Shown here one piece after another: positions 18,392-27,813 of a stretch of DNA of 64,000 bases. The notes under the pieces were generated by a model, which saw only the letters and a list, made by a program, of their open reading frames with translations, was not told the origin of the DNA and did no database searches. The stretch's first letter is position 1. Every line of letters starts with the position of its first letter. The stretch is from assembly GCF_000383675.1 (NCBI RefSeq), contig NZ_KB911821.1, positions 496,001 through 560,000 on the forward strand, given 5' to 3'. The translations under genes and the position numbers were made by a program. This stretch comes from Terracoccus sp. 273MFTsu3.1 (GTDB taxonomy: Bacteria; Actinomycetota; Actinomycetes; Actinomycetales; Dermatophilaceae).

Positions 18392-20185
18392 TCAGCCGCC
18401 GGGGACGAGGACGTCGCTGCCGCGCTCGATGAGGGGCCAGTTGGAGCCGGCCCTGGCGAGCACCCGGTTGTCGCTCGTGACGATGATGATGCCGCGCGGA
18501 CCGCCGACGGTCGTGATGGTCACGGCTCCGGGGACGGCGCCGAGCCGCGCTGCGCCCGTCCGCGTGCCGTCGACACCGGCGCCGATCGTCGCGAGCCACG
18601 CGCGCATCGGATCACCCTTGCGCTCCTGCCCGAGGACGGCGTAGCCGACCGGGTCGAGCCAGGTGACGTCCTGGATCCGGGTCAGCGACTGGGCCTGGCG
18701 CAGCGGTTGCGCGAGCGCCTGCGGCTCACCGTTCGTCGCGCGGACGATGCCGCTGAGACCGAGCTGCTCGTCGCCTCCCGACCGGTCGGTGGTGACGATG
18801 AGCACGCGGGTCGCGTCCGCGGCGACGGCGATGGCCTTGACGCGGCGGTCCCCCAGCCACGGCGTGCTGATCGGCTTCGGGGCTGAGTCGGGGTCGCTCG
18901 AGACGGAGTCGAGCACGAACACGCGGTCGTCGCCCTGCTCGTCGCTGCCGGCGATCCACAGGTAGCCGTCGGCGTCGTAGACCGGTCGGATGAGCGACGT
19001 CGCGAAGGAGGCCACCGTCCTCGGCTGCTCGGTCGCACGCCAGATCGACAGGTCGCGCCCGTTGGCCGACACCGCCGCCACCTGCTTGCTGTCGACGGAG
19101 AGCGCCAGGCTGCGCCACGTGTCGGGGATGCGCGCGATGTCGCCGTCCTTGGGCTTGAGGTCGGGCCGCTTCGCGTCCTGGGTGTCGGGAACGTAGCGCG
19201 GGTCGAAGCGCCTCAGGGCATCGCCCGTGCGCAGCTGCGCCGTGTCGAGGAAGGTCTTGGGGACGACGTCGTAGCCGAGCTCGGCCGCGGACGACACCGT
19301 GGTCACACCGCCGGGCAGCTCGAGCTGGGTGCTGTCGACGGCGAGCGACACCGAGCTCACCGACGCGATCTGGCTCAGCGTCTTGCTCAGCTGGGCCCAC
19401 ATCGCGGCGCGACCGGCCGGGTCGGCCGACAGCGCCTCGCTGCTGAGGTTGACCTGGGCCCTGCCGTTCGTCACCGGGACGGCGTTGACGGCCAGACGGG
19501 TGCCCGCGGGGACCCCTGTGGAGACCGCACCCGCGAGGTGGCTGGGCACGGCGCTCAGCTGGGCGCGCGCCAGGGTCGTGGCCAGTCGGGACCCGATCGG
19601 GAACCACCTGGAGTCGGGCACGAGGTCGCGCCCGGTGCGCGTCACGTAGTGGACGACCCGGTTGACGTAGACGCGGTTGAACTGGTCGTTGTCGAGCCAC
19701 AGGCCGAAGCCGGACTTGGGCAGCTCGACGCGCCACTCGCCGCCGACCTTGGTCAGCCCGAAGGTGACCTTCTCGCGGGTGCCCGGCGGCTGCTCCACGT
19801 ATCGTCCGTCCGGCGTGAGCCGGGCCAGGGCGTCGGCGCTCACCTCGACGGTGTCGTCGCCGAGACGGCGCACCGTCAGGTCACCGTCGTAGACGACGAC
19901 GTCCTCGCTCGACCACCGCCAGAGGTCGACCGACTGCGGCGTGAGGAACGCCTGACCCGTGGCATGGGTCTCGTCGGTGTCCTCGCCCGCCCGGAGGAAC
20001 CCCCGGACGACGGCCTCCTGGCTCGCACCGTCGAACGGACCGACGGCCACGACGCGGACCGGCTCGTTGAGCACCTCGCCCAGCGCGCGCCCCTCGACGA
20101 CCGGACCGGTGCTGGGGAGGCCGCCGCACGCCGCGAGGGCGGTGGAGGCTGCGAGCAGCAGCGCCGCGAGACCGCGGGCTCTCAC
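18392..20185 (-). CDS. lpqB: lipoprotein LpqB, MtrB accessory
   Basis: A 597-residue lipoprotein: signal peptide with lipobox STALAAC (Cys20), an N-terminal GerMN-like domain (about 30-330) and a C-terminal beta-propeller-like domain. In mycobacteria LpqB interacts with the extracellular part of the MtrB sensor and modulates MtrA signalling. The GTG start overlaps the mtrB stop by 4 bases (GTGA), so the two are translationally coupled, and the order mtrA-mtrB-lpqB is the canonical operon. Confidence 0.95.
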   Translation of the reverse strand: MRARGLAALLLAASTALAACGGLPSTGPVVEGRALGEVLNEPVRVVAVGPFDGASQEAVVRGFLRAGEDTDETHATGQAFLTPQSVDLWRWSSEDVVVYDGDLTVRRLGDDTVEVSADALARLTPDGRYVEQPPGTREKVTFGLTKVGGEWRVELPKSGFGLWLDNDQFNRVYVNRVVHYVTRTGRDLVPDSRWFPIGSRLATTLARAQLSAVPSHLAGAVSTGVPAGTRLAVNAVPVTNGRAQVNLSSEALSADPAGRAAMWAQLSKTLSQIASVSSVSLAVDSTQLELPGGVTTVSSAAELGYDVVPKTFLDTAQLRTGDALRRFDPRYVPDTQDAKRPDLKPKDGDIARIPDTWRSLALSVDSKQVAAVSANGRDLSIWRATEQPRTVASFATSLIRPVYDADGYLWIAGSDEQGDDRVFVLDSVSSDPDSAPKPISTPWLGDRRVKAIAVAADATRVLIVTTDRSGGDEQLGLSGIVRATNGEPQALAQPLRQAQSLTRIQDVTWLDPVGYAVLGQERKGDPMRAWLATIGAGVDGTRTGAARLGAVPGAVTITTVGGPRGIIIVTSDNRVLARAGSNWPLIERGSDVLVPGG

Positions 20186-21936
20186 GGTGCGCGCTCCACG
20201 ACGATGCGTCGCAGACGCAGCGTGTCGTCATCGGCGGGGCCGCCGGCGTCCGAGGACCCGTCGCCGCTCCCGGGTTCCGTCGAGTCGTCTCCTCCGGCCG
20301 CGCGGGCCCTGGCGGCCTCCGCCGCGAGCGGGCTGAGCGGCAGGGGCGAGCTCGTGATGGTCGCGTCGGCCTGGCGCGGCAGGGTGAGTCGGAAGCACGA
20401 CCCCTCTCCTCGTGCTCCCCAGGCCTCGAGACGGCCGGCGTGCAGCCGGGCGTCCTCGAGCGCGATGGCGAGGCCGAGGCCGGTGCCACCCGTCGTGCGG
20501 GCCCGGGCGGGGTCCGCACGCCAGAAACGGGTGAAGACGAGCGCTGCCTCGCCAGGCCGGAGCCCGACGCCGTGGTCGCGCACCGTCACGGCGACGGCGG
20601 AGTCGTTGGACCCGATCGTCACCTCGACGGGCTTGCCCTCCCCGTGCTCGATGGCGTTGGACACGAGGTTGCGCAGGATGCGCTCGATCCGGCGCGAGTC
20701 CATGTCGGCGACGACGGCGCTCGAGGGCGCGTTGACGACGAGCTGGGTCCCCTTGCGGGCGGCGAGGGTGCGGTGCGCGTCGACGGCCCGCTCGACGCAG
20801 GCACGCAGGTCGCTCGCCTCGACCTCGAGCACGGCTGCGCCGGCGTCGAACCGCGAGATCTCGAGCAGGTCGCTGAGCAGCGACTCGAAGCGGTCGAGCT
20901 CGCCGCGGAGCAGCTCTGCCGAGCGGGCGACCGTGGGCTCGAAGTCGTGCCTGGAGTCGTGGATGAGGTCACCGGCCATGCGGATCGTCGTGAGCGGCGT
21001 CCGCAGCTCGTGCGAGACGTCCGAGACGAAGCGCTGCTGCACGCGCGAGAGGTTCTCGAGCTGGGCGATCTGCTGCTGGATCGAGGCGGCCATCCCGTTG
21101 AAGGACGTGCCGAGTCGGGCGAGGTCGTCCTCGCCCTTGGCCTGCATGCGCTCGTTGAGGTTGCCCTCGGCGAAGCGCTCGGCGACGGAGGCGGCGCGAC
21201 GCACCGGGTCGGCGACGAGACGCGTCACGACGAAGGCGATGGCACCGATGAGCAGGATGAGGGCGGCACCGCCGAAGAGGAAGGTCTGCCCGATGAAGCT
21301 GATGATCTCGCGCTCACGGTCCATCGGGTAGATGAAGTAGAGGCCGTAGTTGCCCGCCACCGGGAGCACGACCTTCTGGCCGACGATGACGGCGGAGATG
21401 CTGTCGTTGCCCTCCTCGATGGTCGCGACCTGGAGGTGCTGGCGGTCTGGCTGGGCCGCGACCTGCTGGCGCAGCTCGTCCGGGATGAACCGGACGCCGA
21501 CGCTGCCGCTCTCGACCGTCCTGACGATGAACGGTGACGTGTTGTCGTCGAAGCGCGTCAGCACGACGTAGCGCGTCTCGTTGCCCGCGTCGCGCCGGTA
21601 GGTGTTGATGAGCGTCGTCGCGAACTGGGTCAGCTTCTCCTGCGTGTCAGTCTGGTCGGTCGAGTCGAACTGTCCCTGGGCGTCGGTGGCGTCACGCAGG
21701 CTGTCCTCCGACGCGATGCGCTGGCGGCTGTCGACGAGCCCCTGGGCGATCGAGCCGTAGAGGTAGGTGCCCACCGCGGTGAGCACGAGGATGCCGAGGA
21801 GCATCGTCACGACGACGACGCGGAAGCCGAGGGAGGCCCGCCAGAGGTGGAGCAGCCGGCGCCAGGCCCCGCGCAACGCCGCAACGGCCCGCGAGGCCAG
21901 CCCCGCGGGTCCACTCCGGGCCGCGCGCTCCGTCAT
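20182..21936 (-). CDS. mtrB: sensor histidine kinase MtrB
   Basis: A 584-residue two-transmembrane kinase. Segments at about 38-60 and 215-240 flank an extracellular sensor domain, followed by a HAMP region, the H-box SHELRTPLTTIRMAGDLI, and a HATPase domain with N-box NLVSNAIEHGEG and a GGTGLGLAIA box. It phosphorylates MtrA and controls cell-wall hydrolases and division in actinobacteria. The ATG at 21936 lies one base after the mtrA stop and is preferred to an upstream in-frame start. Confidence 0.96.
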   Translation of the reverse strand: MTERAARSGPAGLASRAVAALRGAWRRLLHLWRASLGFRVVVVTMLLGILVLTAVGTYLYGSIAQGLVDSRQRIASEDSLRDATDAQGQFDSTDQTDTQEKLTQFATTLINTYRRDAGNETRYVVLTRFDDNTSPFIVRTVESGSVGVRFIPDELRQQVAAQPDRQHLQVATIEEGNDSISAVIVGQKVVLPVAGNYGLYFIYPMDREREIISFIGQTFLFGGAALILLIGAIAFVVTRLVADPVRRAASVAERFAEGNLNERMQAKGEDDLARLGTSFNGMAASIQQQIAQLENLSRVQQRFVSDVSHELRTPLTTIRMAGDLIHDSRHDFEPTVARSAELLRGELDRFESLLSDLLEISRFDAGAAVLEVEASDLRACVERAVDAHRTLAARKGTQLVVNAPSSAVVADMDSRRIERILRNLVSNAIEHGEGKPVEVTIGSNDSAVAVTVRDHGVGLRPGEAALVFTRFWRADPARARTTGGTGLGLAIALEDARLHAGRLEAWGARGEGSCFRLTLPRQADATITSSPLPLSPLAAEAARARAAGGDDSTEPGSGDGSSDAGGPADDDTLRLRRIVVERAP

Positions 21937-21937
21937 G

Positions 21938-22615
21938 TCAGGACGGGCCGGCCTTGTAACCGACGCCACGGACGGTCACGACGATCTCGGGTCGCTCGGG
22001 GTCGTGCTCGATCTTGGAGCGCAGTCGCTGGACGTGGACGTTGACGAGGCGGGTGTCGCCCGCGTGGCGGTAGCCCCACACCTGCTCGAGGAGCACCTCG
22101 CGGGTGAAGACCTGCCAGGGCTTGCGCGCCAGTGCGACGAGCAGGTCGAACTCGAGCGGGGTCAGGGACAGCGACTCGCCGTCGCGCTTGACGGAGTGTC
22201 CGGCCACGTCGATCTCGAGATCGCCGATCGACAGCTTCTCTGGCGCGGGCTCGTCGCCGCGGCGCAGCCGGGCGCGGACGCGGGCGATGAGCTCCTGCGG
22301 CTTGAAGGGCTTGACGACATAGTCGTCGGCACCGGACTCGAGGCCCACGACGACGTCGACGGTGTCGGTGCGCGCGGTGAGCATGACGATGGGCACCCCG
22401 CTCTCGGCACGGATGCGGCGGCACACCTCCATGCCGTCGAGCCCCGGGAGCATGACGTCGAGCAGCACGAGGTCGGGCCGCGACTCACGGAACGCACCGA
22501 CCGCCTCGGAACCGTCGGCCACGTGCGTGACCTCGAGCCCCTCGTTGCGCAGCACGATCCCGAGCATCTCGGCGAGTGCGAGGTCGTCGTCGACGACCAG
22601 TACCCGACCCTTCAC
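21938..22615 (-). CDS. mtrA: response regulator MtrA
   Basis: A 225-residue OmpR-type regulator: receiver domain with phosphoacceptor D53 (LVLLDVMLPGLDGMEV) and a winged-helix effector ending VTVRGVGYKAGPS. Length and sequence match MtrA, an essential regulator of division and cell-wall genes in mycobacteria. The GTG start at 22615 has an AAGGAG ribosome-binding site 7 bases upstream. It is the first gene of the mtrA-mtrB-lpqB operon. Confidence 0.97.
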   Translation of the reverse strand: MKGRVLVVDDDLALAEMLGIVLRNEGLEVTHVADGSEAVGAFRESRPDLVLLDVMLPGLDGMEVCRRIRAESGVPIVMLTARTDTVDVVVGLESGADDYVVKPFKPQELIARVRARLRRGDEPAPEKLSIGDLEIDVAGHSVKRDGESLSLTPLEFDLLVALARKPWQVFTREVLLEQVWGYRHAGDTRLVNVHVQRLRSKIEHDPERPEIVVTVRGVGYKAGPS

Positions 22616-22792
22616 GACACACTCCTTCCCGGGACCGCGGACCACGCGCCCCGTACGTCCTGACCAAATCATCACACACGCCTGACGACCTGCTGACCCA
22701 TCCGAGTCGTGACGGGGGCCGTATGCCGTCCGCGCACCCTCCGCGGGCACGGCGCCGTGAGCGGGCCACGCGGCATACGGGCCGGGACGTGG

Positions 22793-22823
22793 CGAGGGGC
22801 CCCGACGGCGTCGGGACCCCTCG
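22793..22823 (-). terminator. hairpin terminator of the lipoprotein gene
   Basis: A 13-pair stem with one mismatch (CGAGGGG and CCCGAC arms, loop GGC) lies 24 bases past the lipoprotein stop at 22847. It separates this gene from mtrA. Confidence 0.75.
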
Positions 22824-22846
22824 TGGAGCGGTGCGGCGTCAGGCCG

Positions 22847-23392
22847 TCAGCTCTGGGTGACGTACCACTTGCCGCCGATCTTGACGGCCTTGAAGCTCGA
22901 GACGACGTCGGCAGCCAGCGCCGGCTCGGTCGTCACGCTCTCGAAGGTGGCGTTGTTGCCGTTGACGGTGGCGCCGCTGATCTTCAGTCCCTGGAAGGCC
23001 GCCCCGAGCTCCTTGATCTGGTCGAGCATCGGCGTGATGGTCTTGCCGCAGGCCGCAGCGGCACCCGGGATGCTCGAGATGGCCTTGCCTCCCGTGGCCA
23101 TGAGCGCACACACGGTGTTGCCGTCGCCGGCGACCATGGCGCCGAGCCACGAGGTCATCGCGGCCTCGGGCGTCGCCTGGTCGACGGGACCGGCCGTCGC
23201 GCTCGTCGTGGCCGTGCCGGTGGCGCCGGTGTCGTCGGTCGTGCCCGACGACATCGTGTCGGACGGCGTCGTCGCGCTCGAGGTCGAGGCGGCCGGAGCG
23301 GTCGGTGTCGCTCCCGGGTCGACGGACTTCGAGCAGGAGGCGAGCGAGACGGAGAGAGCCAGTGCGAGCGCACCGGTCAGGAGCTTCTTCAT
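22847..23392 (-). CDS. secreted lipoprotein of unknown function
   Basis: A 181-residue lipoprotein: MKK signal peptide with lipobox SLASC (Cys20), a Ser/Thr/Ala/Gly-rich linker (about 22-75), and a compact domain with VDQATPEAAMTSWLGAMVAGD and two cysteines (in NTVCALM and AAACGKT), ending GGKWYVTQS. This resembles the DUF4878-like/NTF2-like lumazine-binding lipoproteins of actinobacteria. It ends in a strong terminator upstream of mtrA; whether MtrA controls it is not shown. Confidence 0.82.
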   Translation of the reverse strand: MKKLLTGALALALSVSLASCSKSVDPGATPTAPAASTSSATTPSDTMSSGTTDDTGATGTATTSATAGPVDQATPEAAMTSWLGAMVAGDGNTVCALMATGGKAISSIPGAAAACGKTITPMLDQIKELGAAFQGLKISGATVNGNNATFESVTTEPALAADVVSSFKAVKIGGKWYVTQS

Positions 23393-23560
23393 GGAGGGTC
23401 CCTGCCAGACGGGTGGTCGGTGAGTCCCCCGATCCTCCCACGGGAGGGCCGTCGGAGAGCGTCGAGGAGCTCGGCAGGAGCGGTGCGCGCGACCAGCGGC
23501 GGCGCGCGCCAATCCGCCCAAAAGCCCCCGTCCCGTCCGGTGAGCGGGGATGATCGCCCG

Positions 23561-25099
23561 GTGACGAGCGACACGAGGGGCACCACCCCGGCCGCCGAGC
23601 TGGCCCCGGACACCGGCCCGGTTCGACCGGTCGACCGGCCGGTCCAGGGGCCGGTCGACGGACGGCTCGATGGACCTGTCGACCGGGGGCCGGACCCGAC
23701 ACCGCGAGGCCGACGCGGCCCGCTGCCGCTCGGCGTGCGCCAGGCGCTGCCCGGCCTCGTCATCCTCGTCGCCGTCGTCCAGATCGCCCGTCCGATCGGC
23801 GACCCGGACACCTTCTGGCACCTCGCGGCCGGCGACCGGCTCCGCGAGACGTGGACGTTCAACGGGCCCGACCCGTGGAGCACCATGTCGACGCAGCCGT
23901 GGCGACTGCACGAGTGGCTGCCCGAGCTGCTCATGAGCGTCGTCCAGCAGTTCCTCGGGCTCCCGGGTGTGGCGTGGCTGCTCCCCCTCGGCGGGGCCGC
24001 CATCGGCCTCACCCTGTGGCGCGCGACCCGGCCGCGGGCCTCGCTCCTCGCCTCGGCCGCCGTCACGTCCGTCGCGCTCGTGGCGATGAGCCAGAGCCTG
24101 TCGCTGCGACCGCACCTGCTCTCCTTCGCCTTCGCCGTGGCCTTCACGGCGGCCTGGCTGCGCTCCGCCGCGGACGCCCGTCCGCGCTGGTGGCTCGTGC
24201 CCGTCACGTGGGTCTGGGCCTGCAGCCACGGGATGTGGTTCTTCGGCGTCGTCATCGGGGTCGTCGCGCTGCTCGGGATCGCGCTCGACCGTGCCGTGAC
24301 CCGCCGACAGTGGCTGCGCCTCGCGCTCGTGCCGTTGGCCTCCCTCGCGGCCGCGGCCATCACGCCGACGGGCCCCGAGCTGCTCCTGTCGCCCTTCGCC
24401 GTCAACGAGACGACCCAGTTCATCGAGGAGTGGATGCCGCCGTCGCTCCGGCAGCCCGGTTTCCTCGCCTTCCTCGCCCTGGCCGGGGCCGTCGTCCTCG
24501 TCTGGGCCCGCGCCCGGCACCGCGCCCGGTGGACCGACATCCTCCTCGTCGGACTGGCGATCGGGCTGGCCCTGCTCTACAGCCGGACCGTCGCCGTCGG
24601 CGCCGCCGTCATCGCCCCGGTCGCCGCGGCGACGATCCAGGGCCTGCTCCCGCCGGACCGCGAGCCGGTGACGCGGCGCGAGGTCGGCCTGACCCTCGGC
24701 CTCGCGGCGCTCGGGCTGCTCGTCGCGGCCCTGGTCCTGCCGACCCGGGCCGCTGTCCCGACGTGGGGCGCCAACGACCTCGACCCGCCCCTGTCCGCGC
24801 TGCCCCGGGGCACCGTCGTGTGCAACGACTACGGGGTCGGCGGCTGGCTCATCTGGCGCCACCCGAACGTGCGACCCACCATCGACGGGCGCGTCGAGGT
24901 CTACGCGACCGGGCACGTCAAGGAGCACATCGACTTCGAGCGAGCAGCCCCGGGCTGGCAGGCCTACGTGCGCCGGACGGGCTGCAGGTACGCCCTGCTC
25001 ACGAAGGGGCAGCCGGTCGTCGAGGCTCTGACGGAGCAGGCGCGGTGGACCGTCGTGCAGCGCGGCTCGGAGTACGTCCTGCTCCGCGCTCCGCGCTGA
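23561..25099 (+). CDS. polytopic membrane protein, possible glycosyltransferase-C-like
   Basis: A 512-residue protein with a Pro/Gly-rich cytoplasmic start (1-55), about ten hydrophobic segments, and a soluble C-terminal domain of about 100 residues (VVCNDYGVGGWLIWRHPNVRPTIDGR region). DPDTFWHLAAGDRL in the first loop and the closing NDYGVGGWLIW block recall uncharacterised membrane proteins annotated only as hypothetical or GT-C-like. The GTG at 23561 follows GATGAT by 6 bases, a one-mismatch form of the leaderless promoter pattern. Function is unknown. Confidence 0.8.
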   Translation: MTSDTRGTTPAAELAPDTGPVRPVDRPVQGPVDGRLDGPVDRGPDPTPRGRRGPLPLGVRQALPGLVILVAVVQIARPIGDPDTFWHLAAGDRLRETWTFNGPDPWSTMSTQPWRLHEWLPELLMSVVQQFLGLPGVAWLLPLGGAAIGLTLWRATRPRASLLASAAVTSVALVAMSQSLSLRPHLLSFAFAVAFTAAWLRSAADARPRWWLVPVTWVWACSHGMWFFGVVIGVVALLGIALDRAVTRRQWLRLALVPLASLAAAAITPTGPELLLSPFAVNETTQFIEEWMPPSLRQPGFLAFLALAGAVVLVWARARHRARWTDILLVGLAIGLALLYSRTVAVGAAVIAPVAAATIQGLLPPDREPVTRREVGLTLGLAALGLLVAALVLPTRAAVPTWGANDLDPPLSALPRGTVVCNDYGVGGWLIWRHPNVRPTIDGRVEVYATGHVKEHIDFERAAPGWQAYVRRTGCRYALLTKGQPVVEALTEQARWTVVQRGSEYVLLRAPR

Positions 25100-25125
25100 C
25101 CGGCCGTAGTCCCCACCCCGGACAC

Positions 25126-25163
25126 ACGGATGCCGCCCACCTCGTGAGGTGGGCGGCATCCGT
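25126..25163. terminator. very strong bidirectional terminator
   Basis: A perfect 18-base inverted repeat (left arm 25126-25143, right arm 25146-25163, 2-base centre) lies between the convergent membrane-protein and sahH genes. Confidence 0.85.
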
Positions 25164-25205
25164 ACGCCGTCACGTACCGCCCCGGTGCGGGGCGGTCCGG
25201 GGGGC

Positions 25206-26642
25206 TCAGTAGCGGTAGTGCTCCGGCTTGTACGGGCCGGCCACGTCGACGCCGAGGTACTCGGCCTGGCCCTTGGTCAGCTCGGTGAGCCGGACGCCGA
25301 GGGCGTCGAGGTGCAGGCGCGCGACCTTCTCGTCGAGGTGCTTCGGCAGGGTGTAGACCTGCTTGGCGTAGTCGCCGGTCTTCGTGAAGAGCTCGATCTG
25401 GGCGATCGTCTGGTTGGAGAAGCTGTTGCTCATGACGAAGCTCGGGTGGCCCGTGGCGTTGCCGAGGTTCATCAGGCGGCCCTCGGAGAGCACGATGATC
25501 GAGCTGCCCGAGGTGAAGGTCCACTCGTGGACCTGCGGCTTGATCTCGGTCTTCTGGATGCCGGGGACGCGAGCGAGGCCGGCCATGTCGATCTCGTTGT
25601 CGAAGTGGCCGATGTTGGCCACGATCGCCTTGTTCTTCATCTTCGTCATGTGGTCGGCCGTGATGACGTCGTAGCAGCCGGTCGTCGTGATGAAGATGTC
25701 GGCGGACTCGACGACGTCCTCGAGGCGGGCGACCTGGAAGCCCTCCATGGCGGCCTGCAGGGCGCAGATCGGGTCGATCTCGGTGACGATGACGCGAGCG
25801 CCCTGGCCACGGAGCGACTCGGCGCAGCCCTTGCCCACGTCGCCGAAGCCGGCGACGACGGCGACCTTGCCACCGATGAGGACGTCGGTGGCGCGGTTGA
25901 GGCCGTCGATGAGCGAGTGGCGGCAGCCGTAGGTGTTGTCGAACTTGCTCTTGGTCACCGCGTCGTTGACGTTGATGGCCGGGAAGAGCAGCTCGCCGGC
26001 CTCGGCCAGCTGGTAGAGGCGGTGGACACCGGTGGTGGTCTCCTCGGTGACGCCCTTGATGCCGGCGGCGACCGTCGTCCACTTCTGCGGGTCGGTGGCC
26101 AGGGTCTGGCGCACCAGCTCCTTGAAGACGCCGAACTCCTCGGAGTCCTCCTCGGTGGTGGGCGGCACCTGGCCGGCCTTCTCCCACTCGCGGCCCTTGT
26201 GCACGAGCATCGTCGCGTCGCCGCCGTCGTCGAGGATCATGTTCGGACCCTCACCGCCGGGCCACGTGAGGATCTGGTCGGTGCACCACCAGTACTCGGG
26301 GAGCGTCTCGCCCTTCCAGGCGAAGACGGGGACGCCCTGGAGGTCGTCCGCGCTGCCCTGCGGGCCCACGACGACGGCCGCGGCGGCCTCGTCCTGCGTC
26401 GAGTAGATGTTGCAGGAGGCCCAGCGGACCTCCGCGCCGAGCGCGGTGAGCGTCTCGATGAGCACGGCCGTCTGGACGGTCATGTGGAGCGAGCCGGCGA
26501 TGCGGGCACCCTTGAGGGGCTGGGCCTCGGCGTACTCCTCGCGGATCGCCATGAGGCCGGGCATCTCGTGCTCGGCGAGTCGGAGCTGGTGTCGGCCGGC
26601 CTCGGCGAGGCTCAGGTCGGCAACCTTGTAGTCGAAGGACAT
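25206..26642 (-). CDS. ahcY: adenosylhomocysteinase (S-adenosylhomocysteine hydrolase)
   Basis: A 478-residue enzyme that cleaves S-adenosylhomocysteine to adenosine and homocysteine, closing the methyl cycle. The N-terminal substrate domain ([21 protein letters not shown]), the NAD-binding [13 protein letters not shown] and the C-terminal PYKPEHYRY are all present, and length matches the actinobacterial form with its internal insertion. The start has an AAAGGAAA ribosome-binding site. A -10-like TAGACT (minus strand 26739-26734) gives a leader of about 85 bases. The next gene on this strand is 187 bases upstream. Confidence 0.98.
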   Translation of the reverse strand: MSFDYKVADLSLAEAGRHQLRLAEHEMPGLMAIREEYAEAQPLKGARIAGSLHMTVQTAVLIETLTALGAEVRWASCNIYSTQDEAAAAVVVGPQGSADDLQGVPVFAWKGETLPEYWWCTDQILTWPGGEGPNMILDDGGDATMLVHKGREWEKAGQVPPTTEEDSEEFGVFKELVRQTLATDPQKWTTVAAGIKGVTEETTTGVHRLYQLAEAGELLFPAINVNDAVTKSKFDNTYGCRHSLIDGLNRATDVLIGGKVAVVAGFGDVGKGCAESLRGQGARVIVTEIDPICALQAAMEGFQVARLEDVVESADIFITTTGCYDVITADHMTKMKNKAIVANIGHFDNEIDMAGLARVPGIQKTEIKPQVHEWTFTSGSSIIVLSEGRLMNLGNATGHPSFVMSNSFSNQTIAQIELFTKTGDYAKQVYTLPKHLDEKVARLHLDALGVRLTELTKGQAEYLGVDVAGPYKPEHYRY

Positions 26643-26756
26643 GAGTGATCGTTTCCTTTGATCGTCGGTCTGCAGACCCGGCGCGCCCCTCTGGGCTCAT
26701 CTGGCGGGTCATCACCCACGCCGGCAGTCGCCCAGTCTAGCCGCGCGCCCCCTCGG

Positions 26757-26776
26757 CCTCGAATCACGTGTCGAGG
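26757..26776 (-). terminator. weak hairpin downstream of the DUF808 gene
   Basis: CCTCGA / TCGAGG stem of 6 bases with an 8-base loop, 54 bases past the DUF808 stop. The rest of the 187-base gap contains the sahH promoter region. Confidence 0.35.
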
Positions 26777-26829
26777 GTGCCCGACCCAGCCGTCCGCCTC
26801 GGCGGGTGCAGCTGCGTCGCGGGGACGTG

Positions 26830-27771
26830 TCAGTGCGAGGGCGCGGGCTCGTCGTGCTTGCGGCGGCGTGGGATGACGTGCAGGACGGCGACGACGAGGG
26901 CGCCGACGACGAGGCCGATGAGGGCCGAGGCGAGCGTGTTGACGACCCAGGCGAGGAAGCCGCCGATGCCGGCCACCCCGGACACCCCCTCCTCGAGGTG
27001 GTGGACGAGGTCGTAGAGCGTTTGCCAGCCGAGCTCGTCGACGCCGACGAGCAGGATGTGGCCACCGACCCAGAGCATCGCCGCGATGCCGACGGTCGAG
27101 AGCACCGAGAGCAGCTTGGGCATGCCCTTGACGAGGCCGCGGCCGATGCGCTGCGAGGCACCCGACTCGCGCCCGGCGAGGTGCAGGCCGACGTCGTCCA
27201 TCTTGACGATGAGGCCGACGACGCCGTAGACGAGCGCCGTGATGAGCAGCGCCACGATGACGAGGATGATGAGGCGCGAGACGAACGGCTCGGTGTCGAC
27301 CTCGTTGAGGGCGATGACCATGATCTCGGCCGACAGGATGAAGTCGGTGCGGATCGCGCCGGAGACCACGGCCTTCTCGTCGACCTCGCCGACCTCGGCC
27401 TCCTCCTCCTCGTGGCCCGAGACGATCTCCCAGACCTTCTCGGCGCCCTCGTAGGCGAGGTAGGCGCCGCCGACCATGAGGATCGGCGTCAGCAGCCAGG
27501 GCAGGAACTGGCTCAGCACCATGATGACCGGCAGGATGACGAGGAGCTTGTTGCGCAGCGAGCCGAGCGCGATCCGCTTGATGATCGGCAGCTCACGCTC
27601 GGGTGCCAGGCCCTGCACGTAGCGGGGGGTCACGGCCGTGTCGTCGACGACGACGCCGGTGGCCTTGACGCTGGCCTTCGCCGCCGCGGCGCCCACGTCG
27701 TCGACGGAGGCCGCCGCGAGCTTCACGAGTGCCGCGATGTCGTCGAGGAGCGCTACGAGTCCGCCTGCCAT
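26830..27771 (-). CDS. DUF808 (YedI-type) inner-membrane protein
   Basis: A 313-residue protein opening MAGGLVALLDDIAALVKLAAASVDDVG, the DUF808 signature. Several membrane segments follow (LLVILPVIMVLSQFLPWLL and four or more toward the C-terminus). Family function is unknown. The start is fixed by TAGGAT 6 bases upstream, a leaderless arrangement. Confidence 0.93.
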   Translation of the reverse strand: MAGGLVALLDDIAALVKLAAASVDDVGAAAAKASVKATGVVVDDTAVTPRYVQGLAPERELPIIKRIALGSLRNKLLVILPVIMVLSQFLPWLLTPILMVGGAYLAYEGAEKVWEIVSGHEEEEAEVGEVDEKAVVSGAIRTDFILSAEIMVIALNEVDTEPFVSRLIILVIVALLITALVYGVVGLIVKMDDVGLHLAGRESGASQRIGRGLVKGMPKLLSVLSTVGIAAMLWVGGHILLVGVDELGWQTLYDLVHHLEEGVSGVAGIGGFLAWVVNTLASALIGLVVGALVVAVLHVIPRRRKHDEPAPSH

Positions 27772-27777
27772 GGCGTC

Positions 27778-27783
27778 ATCCTA
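27778..27783 (-). promoter_or_regulatory. -10 box TAGGAT, leaderless start of the DUF808 gene
   Basis: On the minus strand TAGGAT is followed by 6 bases and then the ATG at 27771. Confidence 0.65.
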
Positions 27784-27813
27784 GGGTGGTCTGGGAGCCC
27801 GCTGGGAACGCGC

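Noticed and set aside
26643-26760. SAH or SAM riboswitch upstream of sahH
   Set aside because: The leader is about 85 bases and I found none of the conserved core sequences of the SAH or SAM-IV classes as I know them. A covariance-model search would settle it.
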